Assembly: GCF_030388245.1 (NCBI RefSeq)
Contig: NZ_CP098364.1
Coordinates: forward strand, 62,001-126,000
Direction: 5' to 3'
DNA length: 64,000 bases
Source of the DNA: Paracoccus sp. TOH
GTDB lineage: Bacteria > Pseudomonadota > Alphaproteobacteria > Rhodobacterales > Rhodobacteraceae
In this document: positions 1 through 8,747 of the stretch, in pieces
Position numbering within the stretch: position 1 is the first letter of the stretch
How the letters are laid out: each line of letters opens with the position of its first letter
The notes under the pieces: generated by a model
What the model saw: the letters and a program-made list of their open reading frames with translations, nothing else
The model's database searches: none
Told to the model about the DNA's origin: nothing
Translations under genes and position numbers: made by a program

Positions 1-2
1 AC

Positions 3-206
3 CAGGATCACCTGCGCGCGGTGATCGAGGCGGCGGGGGTCGACAACACCTTCTTCGGCACCGATCTGGGCCAGACCGGCAATCCGAACCCGGTCGAGGG
101 CATGCGGCAGATGATCGCCATGCTGATCGGGCTGGGCTATGGCGATGCCGACATCCGCAAGATGACCACGACCGTCGGGGCCGAGCTGGTCGGGCTGGAA
201 GCATGA
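3..206 (+). CDS. DUF6282-like / amidohydrolase-like protein, C-terminal end only
   Basis: The reading frame is open at the left edge of the window, so only the last 67 residues are visible. The segment with FFGTDLGQTGNP and a C-terminal helix ending VGAELVGLEA resembles the end of TIM-barrel metal-dependent hydrolases (DUF6282 or amidohydrolase-2 type), where an Asp in a 'GTD' or 'GSD' turn is a late metal or catalytic residue. Its TGA overlaps the next ATG (ATGA), so it is translationally coupled to the aldolase gene. The family call rests on one short segment and the substrate is unknown. Confidence 0.55.
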   Translation, partial: QDHLRAVIEAAGVDNTFFGTDLGQTGNPNPVEGMRQMIAMLIGLGYGDADIRKMTTTVGAELVGLEA

Positions 207-952
207 GCGGGCTGAAGGCACGGATCAACGCCGGCGAGACCGTCATCGGCAGCTTCGTCAAGACGCCCTCGCCGCATGTGGTCGAGATCCTGGGTCTTGC
301 CGGGCTGGATTTCGCGGTGCCGGATCAGGAACATGCGCCGCTGGACCTGGGGGTGATGGACCAGCTTGCGCTGGCCTCGCGCGCGGTCGGGCTGCCCCTG
401 GTCGCGCGCTGCTGGGGCCAGTCGCCGGCGCGGATCTCGCCGCTGCTGGACCTGGGCTGCGCGGGGGTGATGGTGCCCCATGTCGCGGATCGCGACACGG
501 CAGAGGCCGTCATGGCCGCGGTCAAGTTCGGGCGGGGGTCGCGCGGCCTGTCGTCTTCGCCGCGCGCGGGGCATTACGGCACCCTTGCCGTCCCGGCCTA
601 TACCGCGAAAAGCGACGCCGAAACCGTGGTGATGCTGCAGATCGAGGACAAGGCGGCGCTGGACCGGCTGGACGACATCGCCGGCGTGCCGGATGCCGAT
701 GTGCTGTTCGTCGGTCCCGCCGATCTGTCGCAATCGCTGGGCTGCGGCTTCCCCTCGGCCGAGCTTGACGCGGCGATCATCCGGGTGATCGCCGCCGCCC
801 GGCGGGCCGGCGTCGCCGCGGGCCTGTTCGTCGGCGACGAAAGCCAGATCGCCCCCTGGCGCGACCGCGGCGTCAGCGTCTTCGTCTGCGGCTCGGACCA
901 GGCGCTGCTGATGAAGGGCGCGCGCCGGATCATCGCGGCGGGCCGCGCCTGA
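203..952 (+). CDS. HpcH/HpaI-family class II aldolase
   Basis: A 249-residue protein of normal length for the HpcH/HpaI family (divalent-metal pyruvate aldolases such as 2-keto-3-deoxy-sugar-acid or 4-hydroxy-2-oxoheptanedioate aldolase). Visible signatures are the DQEHAP segment with His44, Arg69 in VARCWGQ, the metal-ligand Glu in MLQIEDKAAL and the Asp in VGPADLSQSLG. It would cleave a 4-hydroxy-2-oxo acid to pyruvate plus an aldehyde, or run the reverse. The start overlaps the stop of the upstream hydrolase. The cupin gene follows after 28 bp, so the three probably form one operon for an acid-sugar or aromatic-derived acid. The exact substrate cannot be read from the sequence. Confidence 0.85.
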   Translation: MSGLKARINAGETVIGSFVKTPSPHVVEILGLAGLDFAVPDQEHAPLDLGVMDQLALASRAVGLPLVARCWGQSPARISPLLDLGCAGVMVPHVADRDTAEAVMAAVKFGRGSRGLSSSPRAGHYGTLAVPAYTAKSDAETVVMLQIEDKAALDRLDDIAGVPDADVLFVGPADLSQSLGCGFPSAELDAAIIRVIAAARRAGVAAGLFVGDESQIAPWRDRGVSVFVCGSDQALLMKGARRIIAAGRA

Positions 953-980
953 GCCCGCGCTGACAGGAAAGGATTTCCCC

Positions 981-1895
981 ATGTACAAGGACAAGGATCC
1001 CCGCGCGGCCCTGTTCGCCGCCGCCTCGGCCCCGGCCCGCACCGGCCTGATCGCCAAGGAGCAGCTGGCCGAGTTCGACAAGACCCCGCCGCAGGAAGAC
1101 GCCCATGGCCGCAAGGTCTGGTATCAGCGCGGCTGCAATTTCGTGCTGGCCTATGCCGAGGCGCAGCCGGGCGCCGGCTTCGCCCGCGCCGGCCAGCCGG
1201 ACGAATATGTCGTGCTGCTGCCCGACCAGCCGGCGCTGATCGAGGCGAATGGCGACAGCCGCGAGGTCGCCGGCAATTCCATCGCCTTCGTGCCGCCGGG
1301 CGACAGCCGGGTGACGCTGCCGGAAGGGGGCAGGGTGGTCCGGCTGTTCACCGCCGCCGCCGCGGATCTGGTCGCCCTGTGTCCCAATGCCGATGCCTAT
1401 GCGGCCGGGCGCAGCCATATCCCGCCCTTCGAGCCCTGGGCCGAGCCGGCCGGCGGGTTCAGGATCCGCGCCTATGATCTGGACGTGCCGCCGCAGGAGG
1501 GGCGGTTCGGCCGCATCTTCCGCTGCACCACCTTCATGGTGAATTTCCTCGACCTGCAGCAAGGCCCGCGCGACCCCGGGAAGCTGTCGCCCCATCACCA
1601 TGACGATTTCGAGCAATGTTCGCTGGCGCTGGCCGGCAGCTTCACCCACCACTTGCGCTGGCCCTGGACCGTCGACCGCAGCGACTGGCGCGAGGATCGC
1701 CACATCGCCGTCGGCGCGCCTTCGTCGCTGGTGATCCCGCCGCCGGTCATCCACACCACCGAAGCCAGCGGCGCGGGCGGCAATGCGTTGGTGGACATCT
1801 TCTGCCCGCCGCGGCTGGACTTTTCGATGCAGCCGGGCTGGGTGCTGAACGATGCCGATTATCCGGAGATCCCGCAGCAGATCCCGCAGCGCTGA
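981..1895 (+). CDS. Cupin-fold protein of unknown function
   Basis: A 304-residue soluble protein with no signal peptide. A histidine cluster (SPHHHDDFEQCSLALAG, about residues 198-214) followed by a second conserved patch (IPPPVIHTTEASG) looks like the two halves of a cupin metal site. An N-terminal half with VVLLPDQPALIEANG suggests a second degenerate cupin barrel. A purine-rich AGGAAAGG lies about 8 nt before the ATG. It follows the aldolase gene by 28 bp on the same strand, so an isomerase or dioxygenase step in the same pathway is possible. I do not recognise the family and do not assign a reaction. Confidence 0.6.
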   Translation: MYKDKDPRAALFAAASAPARTGLIAKEQLAEFDKTPPQEDAHGRKVWYQRGCNFVLAYAEAQPGAGFARAGQPDEYVVLLPDQPALIEANGDSREVAGNSIAFVPPGDSRVTLPEGGRVVRLFTAAAADLVALCPNADAYAAGRSHIPPFEPWAEPAGGFRIRAYDLDVPPQEGRFGRIFRCTTFMVNFLDLQQGPRDPGKLSPHHHDDFEQCSLALAGSFTHHLRWPWTVDRSDWREDRHIAVGAPSSLVIPPPVIHTTEASGAGGNALVDIFCPPRLDFSMQPGWVLNDADYPEIPQQIPQR

Positions 1896-2008
1896 ACAGG
1901 CGGAAGCGACCGGCCGATGCCCGAACAGCGGGCTGGTCGCCGTCCTGCGCGTTCCATGTCCTTTGCCATGTTCTGCCTCGGCTCTTGTGCGTGGCTGCGT
2001 GCCGGCGC

Positions 2009-2704
2009 TCAGGCCGGGTGGATGTTGTGCTTGCGCTTCATGAAGTCCCTGGCCATCTCGACGGTGACGGCGGCGTCGCGGCAATAGGCGTCGGCGCCGA
2101 CCGCCCGGCCGAAATCCTCGTTCAACGGCGCGCCGCCGACCAGCACCACGCAATCGTCGCGGATGCCCTTTTCCCGCATCGCGTCGATGACCACCTTCAT
2201 GTAGGGCATGGTGGTGGTCAGCAGCGCCGACAGGCCCAGGATGTCGGGCCTGTGTTCCTCGATGGCGGCCAGGTAGGTCTCGACCGGGTTGTTGATGCCG
2301 ATGTCGACCACCTCGAAGCCGGCGCCTTCCATCATCATGCCGACCAGGTTCTTGCCGATGTCGTGGATGTCGCCCTTGACGGTGCCGATCAGCAGCTTGC
2401 CCTGCCGGGGCGCGTCGGTGGCGGCGAGCAGCGGGCGCAGGATGGTCATGCCGGCCTTCATGGCATTGGCCGAGAGCAGCACCTCGGGCACGAACAGGAT
2501 GCCGTCGCGGAAATCCTCGCCGACGATGCGCATGCCCTCGACCAGCGCCCGGGTCAGCACCGCATAGGGCGTCCAGCCGCGGGCCAGCAGGATGCGGGTG
2601 CCTTGGCCGATCTCCTCGGCCAGCCCGTCATAGAGGTCGTCATGCATCTGCTGCACGAGATCCTCGTCGGCAAGCTCGGAAAGGCTGATTTCTGCGTCGG
2701 ACAT
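2009..2704 (-). CDS. Corrinoid-binding protein of a methyltransferase system (MtgC/MtbC-like)
   Basis: A 231-residue protein with an N-terminal helical cap domain and a C-terminal Rossmann B12-binding domain. The cobalamin signature GDIHDIGKN (DxHxxG, with His as lower cobalt ligand) is intact, followed by SALLTTT and VLVGGAPLNEDF, both typical of this fold. Such proteins carry the methyl group between a substrate-specific methyltransferase and tetrahydrofolate in demethylation of methylamines or betaines. The ATG at 2704 was chosen because GGAG lies 7 nt upstream; an ATG at 2710 is only 1 nt from it. No partner methyltransferase or reductive activator is visible next to it, so it is an orphan in this window. 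Confidence 0.85.
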   Translation of the reverse strand: MSDAEISLSELADEDLVQQMHDDLYDGLAEEIGQGTRILLARGWTPYAVLTRALVEGMRIVGEDFRDGILFVPEVLLSANAMKAGMTILRPLLAATDAPRQGKLLIGTVKGDIHDIGKNLVGMMMEGAGFEVVDIGINNPVETYLAAIEEHRPDILGLSALLTTTMPYMKVVIDAMREKGIRDDCVVLVGGAPLNEDFGRAVGADAYCRDAAVTVEMARDFMKRKHNIHPA

Positions 2705-3007
2705 CGTCATGCTCCAGAAAGGGGGCGCGCGGCCGCCCGCACCGCGCCCAGGGGTCATGCCCCTCCATAACCCGCAGAAACACCGGCGCGCTGTCCCCGT
2801 TGCGACACATCAGGACGCACATGGAAAGGTCAAAAAACAGCGGCCTTCACGAAGGGCTGGATGCGATCGGGGCGACGGGCTATGTCGGCCGGTGAAGCGG
2901 CGCGCGATCGCCGGCAGAATCAGCATGGCCGTTCAAGGCCGCTGCCGGGATCAGGGCATTTCTGCAGCGCCTGGCGCTTCAGGATGTCCAGGCCAAGGGG
3001 GCGCTCA
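2705..3007. other. Divergent intergenic region without a supported gene
   Basis: This is the 303-bp spacer between the corrinoid protein (minus) and the MFS transporter (plus). It must hold the promoter of at least one of them. No convincing -35/-10 pair, operator palindrome or cobalamin riboswitch motif was found. A 24-codon ATG frame inside it (from about 2821) has no supporting signal. Confidence 0.5.
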
Positions 3008-4156
3008 TTGACCGAAACAGATTTCCCCCGGCGCGAGCGGATCACCCTGTCGGCGTGCTTTCTGGCCGGCGGCCTCGGCATCGGCGGCTGGGGCGCCAAC
3101 CTGCCGGCGCTGGGGCGGCGGGCGGGGCTGGACGAGGGCGCGCTGGGGTTGGTTCTGCTGTCCTTTGCCGCCGGCGCCATCCTGGCGATGACCAACGCGC
3201 CGGCGGTGATCGCCCGCATCGGGGCCGAGCGGCTTTCGGTGATCGCGGCCGGGTTGTTCGGGCTGGGCATCGTCGGCATCGGCTGGGTGACGCAGATGGC
3301 CGCGGCGATGGTGCTGGCAAGCCTTGCCGGGCTGGTCTTCGGGGCGCTGGATGTGGCGATGAACAGCCAGGCATCCAGCCTTGAACGCCGCGCCAGGCGG
3401 CCGGTCATGTCCTCGTTTCACGCCATGTTCAGCGCCGGCACGCTGATCGGTGCGCTGGCCTATGCGGCGCTGGCGCAGGGCGGCGTCGGGAACGGCGCCA
3501 TCCTGTCGCTGTCGGGCGGCGTGATCCTGGTGATCGCGGCGGCGATGTTTCCCCGCACCACCGCCGCCCCGGCCGGGCCGGCAGAAGCCGCCCCGAGCGC
3601 CAGAAGCCGGGCCAGGCCGGGCGCGGCGGCGCTGGCGCTGGGCGCGCTGGCCTTCGTGATCTTCCTGGCGGAGGGCGCGATCATGGACTGGGCGGCCGTC
3701 TATCTGGTGCGGGTGATCGGCACCTCGGAAAGCATCGGCGCGGCCGGATATGCGATCTTTGCGGGCATGATGCTGGTGGGCCGGCTGCTGGGGGACCGGG
3801 CCAACCGTGCCCTGGGGCCGCCGCGCTTGTTCCGGATCTCGGTGATCGCGGTGGCGGTCTCCATGGCGGCGTTCCTGCTGTCGGGCTCGGTCGATCTGGC
3901 CTTTGCGGCGCTTGCCTGCAGCGGGCTGGCGATGGCGAATGTCATCCCGCTGATCTTCTCGGCCGCGGGCGCGCTGGGGGCCCGGGACGGCGGGCGTTCG
4001 CTGTCCCGGGTGATCTCGATGGGCTATGCCGGGATCCTGCTGGGCCCGGCGCTGATCGGCTTCCTGGCCCAGGCGGTTTCCCTGACGGCGAGCCTTGCGC
4101 TGGTTCTGGCGGGTCTCGTGGCGGTGGCGTTCTTCGGCCGCGCGCTGGAGGGTTAG
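3008..4156 (+). CDS. MFS transporter (YbjJ/FucP-like)
   Basis: A 382-residue integral membrane protein with about 12 hydrophobic segments. It starts just after a short charged N-terminus (TDFPRRERITLS) and has a central charged or proline-rich loop (about residues 190-210). The GGLGIGGWGANLPALGRRAGLDEGALG region resembles the first helices of YbjJ-like major facilitator proteins. I chose the TTG at 3008 because AAGGGGG lies 7 nt upstream and it gives family length. An ATG at 2984 would add eight residues with no good ribosome site. It converges with the GntR gene (21-bp gap). Substrate unknown; sugar or sugar-acid transport would fit the neighbourhood. Confidence 0.75.
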   Translation: MTETDFPRRERITLSACFLAGGLGIGGWGANLPALGRRAGLDEGALGLVLLSFAAGAILAMTNAPAVIARIGAERLSVIAAGLFGLGIVGIGWVTQMAAAMVLASLAGLVFGALDVAMNSQASSLERRARRPVMSSFHAMFSAGTLIGALAYAALAQGGVGNGAILSLSGGVILVIAAAMFPRTTAAPAGPAEAAPSARSRARPGAAALALGALAFVIFLAEGAIMDWAAVYLVRVIGTSESIGAAGYAIFAGMMLVGRLLGDRANRALGPPRLFRISVIAVAVSMAAFLLSGSVDLAFAALACSGLAMANVIPLIFSAAGALGARDGGRSLSRVISMGYAGILLGPALIGFLAQAVSLTASLALVLAGLVAVAFFGRALEG

Positions 4157-4177
4157 GGCCCCCCGGTCCCGGGCGGA

Positions 4178-4909
4178 TCACTGCGCCGCATTCGCATGGC
4201 GGTAAAGCGGGTTCGAGCGGTCCAGATGCGCCTGCATCGCCGCCACCGCGCCGTCGGCATCGCGGGCGGCGATCAGGTCCACGATCTGGTCGTGTTCCTG
4301 CAGCGTGACCTTTTCCTTGCCCGACCAGTGCAGCAAGACGCCGTGATATTGCAGCAGCCAGCGCAGCATCGCCTGGCTGGTCGCGACCAGGATCGGATTC
4401 GCCGAGATCTGCGCGATCCGGCTGTGAAAGGCCATGTCGGCGGTCACGAAAGCCTCGGCATCGCCGATGCGGGCGCGCTGCTCGCCCACCAGTTCGCGCA
4501 GGTCGCGCACGTCCTGCGCGGTGGCGTTTTCCGCCGCCACCCGCACCAGCCCGCATTCGAACATGCGCCGCGCCTGCTTCAGATGCTCAAGCTGCTCGGG
4601 TTCCGAGGACAGCAGCATCCGCGCCACGTCGTCGACGCGCGCCAGCACGCTGCCGGCCGAAAGCTCGTTCACGCGGCTGCGTTCGCCATGGCTGATGGTG
4701 ATCAGGCCCATGGTGTGCATGTGCTGCAGCGCCTCGCGCACGGCGGGGCGGCCGACGCCGAAGCGCTCCATCAGGTCGCGTTCGGACGGCATGGGGGCGC
4801 CGGGGGGCAGTTCGCCGCCGGCGATCATCTCGCGCAGCCGGTCGAAGACCTGGTCGGACAGCTTGCGACGGGTGATCCGGTCGGGGCTGGCAAGCTGGTC
4901 GTGTTTCAT
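4178..4909 (-). CDS. FadR-type GntR transcriptional regulator (FCD domain), probable apiose-locus regulator
   Basis: A 243-residue protein. Residues about 15-75 form the GntR winged helix (KLSDQVFDRLREMIAGGELPPG, then PSERDLMERFGVGRPAVREAL). Residues about 90-225 form the all-helical FCD ligand domain with the spaced Asp/His pattern (FVTADMAFHSRIA, EHDQIVDLIAARD) that binds metal and small acids. It lies directly downstream of apnL on the same strand, so it may be the last gene of the catabolic transcript. Inference: it senses an acid intermediate such as apionate and binds the repeated AT-rich operators at 11989..12025 and near 12900. The ATG at 4909 has a weak AGGA very close by. Confidence 0.85.
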   Translation of the reverse strand: MKHDQLASPDRITRRKLSDQVFDRLREMIAGGELPPGAPMPSERDLMERFGVGRPAVREALQHMHTMGLITISHGERSRVNELSAGSVLARVDDVARMLLSSEPEQLEHLKQARRMFECGLVRVAAENATAQDVRDLRELVGEQRARIGDAEAFVTADMAFHSRIAQISANPILVATSQAMLRWLLQYHGVLLHWSGKEKVTLQEHDQIVDLIAARDADGAVAAMQAHLDRSNPLYRHANAAQ

Positions 4910-4937
4910 GGTCCTGGCTCTTGGCTGCGGTCTTTCG

Positions 4938-6674
4938 TCAAGATTTAGGCGAAGGCGGGCGGCTTTGCCAGCCGAAGGGCTCGGGACCGTCCGGCGTCAG
5001 GCGGGCGGTCAGCGTGACGCCGTCGAAGGCCAGCTCGGCCCGGCCGTCCGCCAGCGCGGCGCCGCGCAGGGGCTGGCCCGCCTGCGCCGCCAGGGCCTGC
5101 ACCACCGCCGCGACCGGGCGCAGCGCGCCATCCGCGCGCACCAGCCCGCGCGGGCCGTAAAGCGCGGCGGGCGTCCAGACCGTCACGCCCGCGGGCGCGA
5201 TGCTGGCCGCCAGTCCCAGGGTCCAGGCGGCGGCGAAGGCGCCGTCCTGGCGGGGGTCGTCATCGGCCATGCAGACCCGGTCGCGGCCGGGATTCGGGAT
5301 GGTGCGGCTGCCATAGGGGTTCTGCCGCATGGCAAGGGTGGACGGTCCCAGCCGATAGTCGCGGCCGCCGATGATGGCGCGGGCCGAGGCGAGGATATGC
5401 GGCACCGCCTCCAGCGTCTCGACCACCGACAGGTCGTCGGCGGCATGGACGATGGGGCACAGGCCGTGGGTCACGAAATCCCAGGCATCGGCGGGCGGGC
5501 GCTTGCGGTTGAGCTCGGGGAAAAAGCTCGCCATGCCGCCGCCCAGGGTCGTGCCCGGAAAGGCGGCACGGGCGGCGGCATGGACGCTTTCCAGCGGCGG
5601 GCAGGGCGGCCAGTCCGATCCCGGCGGCGTCGATTGCCGGTCGACCGAGGGGCAGGTCATGATGGAGGCGGGGCGGAACCCGGAGGCTGCCAGATCGGCG
5701 GCATAGCCGGCAAATTCCGCCGCCAGGTCGCCGTCGGGCGGGCAGGCGGCGATCAGTTCCAGGTCATAGGCCAGATCGGGCAGGGCGGCCTGCAGCGCCG
5801 CGAAGCCGCGCAGTTCGGACAACCCGTGGCCTGCGGCGATGTCCAGATGGCAGAGCAGGCGCTGGGGGCCGATGCGGCGCAGCGCCTCGGGACGGGCCGC
5901 GGCGCGGCGCGCGTCGGCGGCGGTCAGGACAAGCGCGGTTTGCGGGAACCGGGCGCCCGCCACCTCGGCCCGGATCGGCGGCGCGGCATCGGCGGCGGGG
6001 GCGGGGGTCCAGGAAATCCGCACCGCCTGGCGCAGCGTCTCGCCGTCGCGGATCGCATAGGGCCAGGGCAGGGCCAGCGGGCGGTTGTAGGTCTTGAAGG
6101 ACGCATCGCCCCATTGGCGCTGGTCCTCCATCTCGAAGACGTCGCCCTCGAACCGGCAGGCGATGCGCAATCCGCCCGCCTGATGGGTCAGCGAGGCGAT
6201 GTCCGTGAAGGGTTGCCAGGGCGCGATCAGCGCGGGAAAGCGCGTCTCCTCGGTGCTGCCGTCGGAATGGCCGACCCGGACCGGGGCGCCGGCCACGCCC
6301 TGGATGGGATGCAGCACGGTGAAGCCCGCGCGGTTGGTTTCCACGGTGCCGTGGGCCGTCGCCACCACCTCGGCGGTCAGGCTGTCCGGTGTCAGGCTCA
6401 GCGCGATCCGCGCAACGAGGCTGCCGCCGCCCATGTCATAGCGGGCGGCATAGCTGACACGCCCGCCGGCCATGGCCAGTTCGGTGATCGCCGGCGCGAC
6501 CGTGCCCCAGTCGCGGTCGCGGACCAGGAAGGACAGGCCGCGAATGGCCTCGACCCCGCCGACGCGCAGGTGGCGCAACCGCCCGGCCTCCAGCGTCACC
6601 GCGGCGTCGCCCGCGCGCAGCACCTCGCCCCGGTGCGGCGGCTTGTCGGTGCCGTAGAGCAGGGTCAGGTCCAT
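4938..6674 (-). CDS. apnL: Probable D-apionate lactonase
   Basis: A 578-residue soluble protein. I assign it as ApnL from its length and its place between a Gfo/Idh dehydrogenase and an FCD-GntR regulator in a locus that also holds ApnO-like, OiaK-like and RuBisCO-like proteins, the set described for oxidative D-apiose catabolism. ApnL opens D-apionolactone to D-apionate in the cytoplasm. The N-terminal half (LYGTDKPPHRGEVLRAGDAAVTLEAG) looks beta-rich and the middle contains an alpha/beta-barrel-like part. Catalytic residues are not obvious to me. It overlaps the apsD stop by 10 bp, indicating translational coupling. Sequence alone would only support an uncharacterised carbohydrate enzyme; the specific name depends on context. 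Confidence 0.7.
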   Translation of the reverse strand: MDLTLLYGTDKPPHRGEVLRAGDAAVTLEAGRLRHLRVGGVEAIRGLSFLVRDRDWGTVAPAITELAMAGGRVSYAARYDMGGGSLVARIALSLTPDSLTAEVVATAHGTVETNRAGFTVLHPIQGVAGAPVRVGHSDGSTEETRFPALIAPWQPFTDIASLTHQAGGLRIACRFEGDVFEMEDQRQWGDASFKTYNRPLALPWPYAIRDGETLRQAVRISWTPAPAADAAPPIRAEVAGARFPQTALVLTAADARRAAARPEALRRIGPQRLLCHLDIAAGHGLSELRGFAALQAALPDLAYDLELIAACPPDGDLAAEFAGYAADLAASGFRPASIMTCPSVDRQSTPPGSDWPPCPPLESVHAAARAAFPGTTLGGGMASFFPELNRKRPPADAWDFVTHGLCPIVHAADDLSVVETLEAVPHILASARAIIGGRDYRLGPSTLAMRQNPYGSRTIPNPGRDRVCMADDDPRQDGAFAAAWTLGLAASIAPAGVTVWTPAALYGPRGLVRADGALRPVAAVVQALAAQAGQPLRGAALADGRAELAFDGVTLTARLTPDGPEPFGWQSRPPSPKS

Positions 6675-7687
6675 TGCGGCGCCCGCATGTCGATGCGCGA
6701 GCGGTCCGCCGCCGACCGATAGGCGGCTTCCACCAAGGCCAGCGTCTTCAGGTTGTCATGCCCCGAGGTTTCCGGCTGCACCCCCGCCCGCAGGCAATCG
6801 ACGAAATGCTGCTGGATGATCTGCACGCTTTCCTGGATGTTGTGCCAGGGCCGTTCCGCCCAGGGCAGGACCGGGGGCGCCACATCGCGGACCTCCTCGG
6901 CCTTCGTCTGGATCAGCAGCCGATAGCCGGCATCCAGCCGCAGCGTGCCCGTGTCGCCGTCGATCTCCAGCAGCGTTTCCGGGAAGGTCTCGGGCATCCG
7001 CCGGGTGGCATAGGAGCAATCGACGACGCTGGTCGCGCCGCTCTCATGCTCCAGCAGCATGGTCGCCACGTCCTCGCCGCGGATGGCCGGGTTCATCCGC
7101 CGCGTGGTGGCCGAAAGCGTCGCCACGTCGCCGAACAGGGCGCGGGCCACGTCCAGGATATGGATGCCCAGATCCTGGATGATGAAGCGCGGATCGGTCG
7201 CCAGATAGGGCTGGCCCGAGAACACGTCATAGCCCGACCGGAAGCTGACGCGGCCGAAGAACGGCGTGCCGATGGCGCCGGCCCGCACGGCGCCGATGGC
7301 GGCGCGGACGGCCGATTGCCAGCGGAAATTCTCGTGCACCATCAGGATCTTTCCCGCCGCATCGACGGCGGCGACCATGGCGCGGGCATCCGCCATCGTC
7401 TCGGCGAAAGGCTTCTGGCAGATGACATGCAGTCCCGCCCGGGCGGCCAGGTCCACCAGGGACCGGTGCGCGGCGACGGTGGTGGCGATATCCACGAAAT
7501 CCAGCGCTTCCGCCGCCAGCATCGCGGCGGCATCGGCATAGGGGCGGGCGCCGAAGCGGGCCGCGGTCTGCTCGCGCCGGGCGGGGTCGCGGTCGCAGAC
7601 GGCCACGATCCGGACGCCCTCGATCCCGGCCCAGCCATGCATCTGGTTCTGCGCGAAGAACCCGCAGCCGATCAAGGCACCCTTCAT
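6665..7687 (-). CDS. apsD: Gfo/Idh/MocA oxidoreductase, probable D-apiose dehydrogenase
   Basis: A 340-residue NAD(P)-dependent sugar dehydrogenase. The N-terminus has the Rossmann motif (MKGALIGCGFFAQNQ, then VAVCDRDPARR). The family lysine motif appears as CQKPFAETMADA. The C-terminal alpha/beta domain carries the GxDLGIHxLD-type segment (IIQDLGIHILDVA) with the catalytic-site His. The predicted reaction is oxidation of D-apiose (apiofuranose) to D-apionolactone, the first catabolic step. The ATG at 7687 begins the Rossmann strand directly; the longer upstream frame runs into the permease gene. It starts 1 bp after the permease stop and is followed by apnL in the same operon. Confidence 0.78.
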   Translation of the reverse strand: MKGALIGCGFFAQNQMHGWAGIEGVRIVAVCDRDPARREQTAARFGARPYADAAAMLAAEALDFVDIATTVAAHRSLVDLAARAGLHVICQKPFAETMADARAMVAAVDAAGKILMVHENFRWQSAVRAAIGAVRAGAIGTPFFGRVSFRSGYDVFSGQPYLATDPRFIIQDLGIHILDVARALFGDVATLSATTRRMNPAIRGEDVATMLLEHESGATSVVDCSYATRRMPETFPETLLEIDGDTGTLRLDAGYRLLIQTKAEEVRDVAPPVLPWAERPWHNIQESVQIIQQHFVDCLRAGVQPETSGHDNLKTLALVEAAYRSAADRSRIDMRAPQWT

Positions 7688-7688
7688 G

Positions 7689-8747
7689 TCACTTCCCCGC
7701 CTCGGCCTGCAGCGCCACCCGCGCCTGCAGCTTCTGTTGTGCCTGATCGACCACGACGGCGGCGATGATGACAAGCCCCTTGATGACCGTCTGCCAGAAG
7801 GACGACACCCCCATCATCACCAGCCCGTCCGACAGGACGCCGATCACGAAGGCGCCGACGATGGTGCCGCCGATCCGCCCGCGCCCGCCCGACATCGAGG
7901 TGCCGCCCAGCACCGCCGCGGCGATGGCGTTCAGCTCGAAGGCCTGGCCGGTGGCGGGATGCGAGGCGACCAGTTGCGACGAGATGATCAGGCCGACGAT
8001 CGCCGCGCAAAGCCCGCTGAACATGTAGACGAAGAACTTGATGCGGTTGACCCTGACCCCCGACAGCGCCGCGCCGCGCTCGTTGCCGCCGACCGCATAG
8101 ACATAGCGGCCCAAGGGCGTGCGCCGCGCGATATAGGCGGCGATCACCGCCACCGCGATCAGCATCCAGATCGAGACCGGCAGCCCCAGGACGGTCCCCG
8201 CGCCGATCAGCCGGAAGCTGTCCGAGCCGTATTCGGCATTGCCGTTCAGGTTCGGAAAGGTCCGCCCGTCGGAAAACAGCATCGCCGCGCCCCGGCAGAC
8301 ATAAAGCGTGCCCAGCGTGGCGATGAAGGGCGCCACGTTCAGCCTGGTGATCAGGAAGGCGTTCACCGCGCCGATCAGCACGCCGACCGCCATCACGATC
8401 AGGCAGATCTCGATGGTGTTGAACTGGATCGACCAGCCAAGGCCGGGGTCGATGCCGTAAAGCACCAGCCAGCCCGCGACCATGCCGCACAGCCCGACGA
8501 TGGAGCCGACCGACAGGTCGATCCCGCCCGAGATGATGACGAAGGTCATGCCGATCGCCAGGAAGGCGTTCAGCGCGACATGCTTCGACATGATGACCAT
8601 GTTCGCGGTGGACAGGAAGTTCGGCGCGGCAAAGGCGAAGAAGGCGAAGACCAGGATCAGGGCGATGAAGGTCCGGGCCTTCAGCAGCAGAAGCAGCAGG
8701 CTGGCGGACCCCGCTTGCGGCGCGGTGTCGGTGGCGGCATGGGTCAT
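7689..8747 (-). CDS. Ribose-type sugar ABC transporter permease (probable D-apiose importer)
   Basis: A 352-residue inner-membrane permease of the RbsC/AraH family with about ten hydrophobic segments. Characteristic stretches are AIGMTFVIISGGIDLSVGS, IATLGTLYVCRGAA and VLGGTSMSGGRGRIGGTI. The last is the cytoplasmic coupling region that contacts the ATPase. The start overlaps the ATPase stop (ATGA). It belongs to the operon sbp, DUF2291 lipoprotein, ATPase, permease, apsD, apnL. Family membership is certain; D-apiose as substrate is inferred from the downstream enzymes. Confidence 0.93.
   Translation of the reverse strand: MTHAATDTAPQAGSASLLLLLLKARTFIALILVFAFFAFAAPNFLSTANMVIMSKHVALNAFLAIGMTFVIISGGIDLSVGSIVGLCGMVAGWLVLYGIDPGLGWSIQFNTIEICLIVMAVGVLIGAVNAFLITRLNVAPFIATLGTLYVCRGAAMLFSDGRTFPNLNGNAEYGSDSFRLIGAGTVLGLPVSIWMLIAVAVIAAYIARRTPLGRYVYAVGGNERGAALSGVRVNRIKFFVYMFSGLCAAIVGLIISSQLVASHPATGQAFELNAIAAAVLGGTSMSGGRGRIGGTIVGAFVIGVLSDGLVMMGVSSFWQTVIKGLVIIAAVVVDQAQQKLQARVALQAEAGK

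Noticed and set aside
137..1114. Long minus-strand open frame opposite the aldolase and cupin genes
   Set aside because: Arg/Ala/Gln-rich shadow typical of GC-rich DNA; the plus-strand proteins have clear family motifs.
2821..2895. 24-codon ATG frame in the spacer between the corrinoid protein and the MFS gene
   Set aside because: Too short, no ribosome site, and no homology recognised.
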